Origin: JBLHUT01 sp047629975 | Lineage (GTDB): Bacteria > Pseudomonadota > Alphaproteobacteria > Rhodobacterales > Rhodobacteraceae | DNA length: 35,578 bases | Assembly (NCBI GenBank): GCA_047629975.1 | Contig: JBLHUT010000005.1 | Location: forward strand, 1 to 35,578 | Reading direction: 5' to 3' | Shown: positions 34,890 to 35,578 of the stretch, in pieces | How positions within the stretch are numbered: position 1 is the first letter of the stretch | How the letters are laid out: each line of letters opens with the position of its first letter | Position numbers and translations under genes: made by a program | The notes under the pieces: model-generated | Database searches by the model: none | Told to the model about the DNA's origin: nothing | Seen by the model: only the letters and a program-made list of their open reading frames with translations

Positions 34890-34966
34890 GGGCCTGTAGC
34901 TCAATTGGTTAGAGCAGAGCGCTCATAACGCTTTGGTTGGGGGTTCGAGTCCCTCCGGGCCTACCA
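34890..34966 (+). tRNA. tRNA with CAU anticodon (elongator Met or Ile2)
   Basis: A 77-nt cloverleaf with encoded CCA: acceptor GGGCCTG/CGGGCCT (G-T at the end), D-arm GCTC/GAGC, anticodon stem GAGCG/CGCTT with loop CTCATAA, and T-arm GGGGG/CCCTC with TTCGAGT. CAU can read Met, or Ile after TilS modification. C4-G69 and C5-G68 in the acceptor stem are the features TilS prefers, which tips the balance toward tRNA-Ile2, but this is not proof. Confidence 0.93.
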
Positions 34967-34982
34967 AACCGCTTTTGCGGTT
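34967..34982 (+). terminator. Short hairpin after the tRNA
   Basis: AACCGC-TTTT-GCGGTT immediately follows the encoded CCA. It is a perfect 6-bp stem with a weak T content afterwards, a plausible tRNA terminator. Confidence 0.45.
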
Positions 34983-35231
34983 ACCCTTTCCGCAATTCAT
35001 TCAATCTGTTACTGTTTATCAATGGCCTTTTGGCACCCTGCACCCAGTCGATGTGGCAGACAGCGTGATACATTAAGCTTTCCAAAGCATATGAGTCGGT
35101 GCGGAAAATCTTGGCCGTTTGTCCGGCGTGTTCCAACCGAAATGGTGCCAATCATCGGATTTGTGTCATGGCGTTCATCTTTGGGAATCGACAGCCCGTC
35201 GAAAGCTGAACGCTGACTCCGGATCAAGCTG
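34983..35231. other. Unassigned region between the tRNA and the short ORF
   Basis: About 250 bp with no recognisable gene. A minus-strand 85-codon frame (35009-35266) has no ribosome site or family features and overlaps the next ORF. The stretch is less GC-rich than the rest of the window, consistent with accessory DNA beside a tRNA. Confidence 0.4.
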
Positions 35232-35483
35232 GTGGAAACCGACAAGTTCATCGAAGCTGCCCGCAACGGGACTTATCGCCGGATTGCCGAAGCCGTTCTG
35301 GAGGACCACGCGGTGAATTGGCCGCTCTGGTTTGAGGAGCGGGTAAGTTTCACAATGCCAGAAGCTGTCTTTGGATCGAGGTTTCCGACCGCCTTTGAAG
35401 CAATGGGAAAACCGATAGCCGATGAAATTCTGGAGCTCATCGTTCGGACCGCACAGCGGTCCTTGTTATCGCTATTTGGTTAG
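35232..35483 (+). CDS. Hypothetical protein, possibly truncated by an insertion sequence
   Basis: An 83-codon frame starting at GTG with GGATC upstream. The product is a soluble alpha-helical-looking protein (TDKFIEAARNGTYRRIAEAV at the start, ADEILELIVRTAQRSLLSLFG at the end) with no family I recognise. Its stop codon TAG lies exactly where the insertion-sequence end begins, so the original protein may have been longer and been cut by the insertion. It could also be a chance frame. Confidence 0.4.
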   Translation: METDKFIEAARNGTYRRIAEAVLEDHAVNWPLWFEERVSFTMPEAVFGSRFPTAFEAMGKPIADEILELIVRTAQRSLLSLFG

Positions 35484-35578
35484 GGTCAGGACTCATAACC
35501 AGAAGATAACGGCTGCGGCGAGAGCGATTGCAGAGAGGAAGACGGTTGGGGATCTGTCGTAACGGGTTGAGATGCGCC
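35484..35578 (-). mobile_element. IS5-family insertion sequence, one end only
   Basis: The last 95 bp hold the terminal sequence GGTCAGGACTCATAACC and the 3' end of a transposase gene reading out of the window. The other end is outside the window, so the exact boundary and target duplication cannot be fixed. Confidence 0.65.
35493..35578 (-). CDS. IS5-family transposase, C-terminal 28 residues
   Basis: The minus-strand frame ends with RISTRYDRSPTVFLSAIALA followed by a hydrophobic stretch, Trp-Leu and a TGA stop. The TRYD-R-xxxFLSAIxLA pattern is the conserved C-terminus of IS5/IS427-group DDE transposases, where the basic YD-R region follows the catalytic Glu. The rest of the gene lies beyond the right edge. 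The stop is only a few bases from the element's terminal sequence, as usual for these short elements. Confidence 0.8.
   Translation of the reverse strand, partial: RISTRYDRSPTVFLSAIALAAAVIFWL

Overview
The window looks like chromosomal DNA of a marine-type Rhodobacteraceae (roseobacter-like alphaproteobacterium). The evidence is high GC with dense same-strand operons, an alphaproteobacterial SOS box (GAAC-N7-GAAC) before uvrA, a choX-choW-choV choline importer, a SqrR/BigR-type persulfide-sensor module, and a chemotaxis operon of alphaproteobacterial type. The genus cannot be fixed by eye.

Layout, left to right. (1) 1-1201: 5' part of a hydantoinase/oxoprolinase gene, cut by the window edge. 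(2) 1308-3585: a sulfide/persulfide module, with a two-cysteine ArsR repressor divergent from two YeeE/YedE half-transporters and a persulfide-dioxygenase-like metallo-hydrolase; an AT-rich palindrome overlaps the promoter between them. (3) 3984-7036: the distal valine pathway (isobutyryl-CoA dehydrogenase-like, 3-hydroxyisobutyryl-CoA hydrolase, 3-hydroxyisobutyrate dehydrogenase). (4) 7045-17407, all minus strand: uvrA, a DUF924 protein, an MFS transporter, queA and a very large AsmA/DUF3971 envelope protein. (5) 17492-20936, plus strand: a Bcp-type peroxiredoxin, a DUF455 ferritin-like protein, and an overlapping M23 peptidase-bactofilin pair closed by a strong terminator. (6) 21160-31910: a minus-strand chemotaxis operon (STAS, cheY, cheA, cheW, mcp, cheW, cheR, cheB) bracketed by two stand-alone BLUF blue-light receptor genes, with a divergent 578-residue soluble helical protein next to the operon head. 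(7) 31941-34783: the choline ABC importer choXWV. (8) 34890-35578: a CAU tRNA, a short unknown ORF, and the end of an IS5-type insertion sequence running out of the window.

The most interesting part is region 6. Every piece of a complete chemosensory pathway is present except flagellar genes, and two FAD-type photoreceptors with nearly complete active sites flank it. The soluble protein combines a degenerate chemoreceptor-tip-like segment, a D-x3-Q motif in a context resembling the catalytic helix of the CheY phosphatase CheZ, a (Thr-Gly)10 linker coded by a hexanucleotide repeat, and an acidic-hydrophobic C-terminus similar in character to the CheY-binding tail of CheZ. The working hypothesis is a blue-light-modulated chemosensory pathway with a non-canonical phosphatase or signal sink. 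That functional link is inferred from gene order and motifs only.
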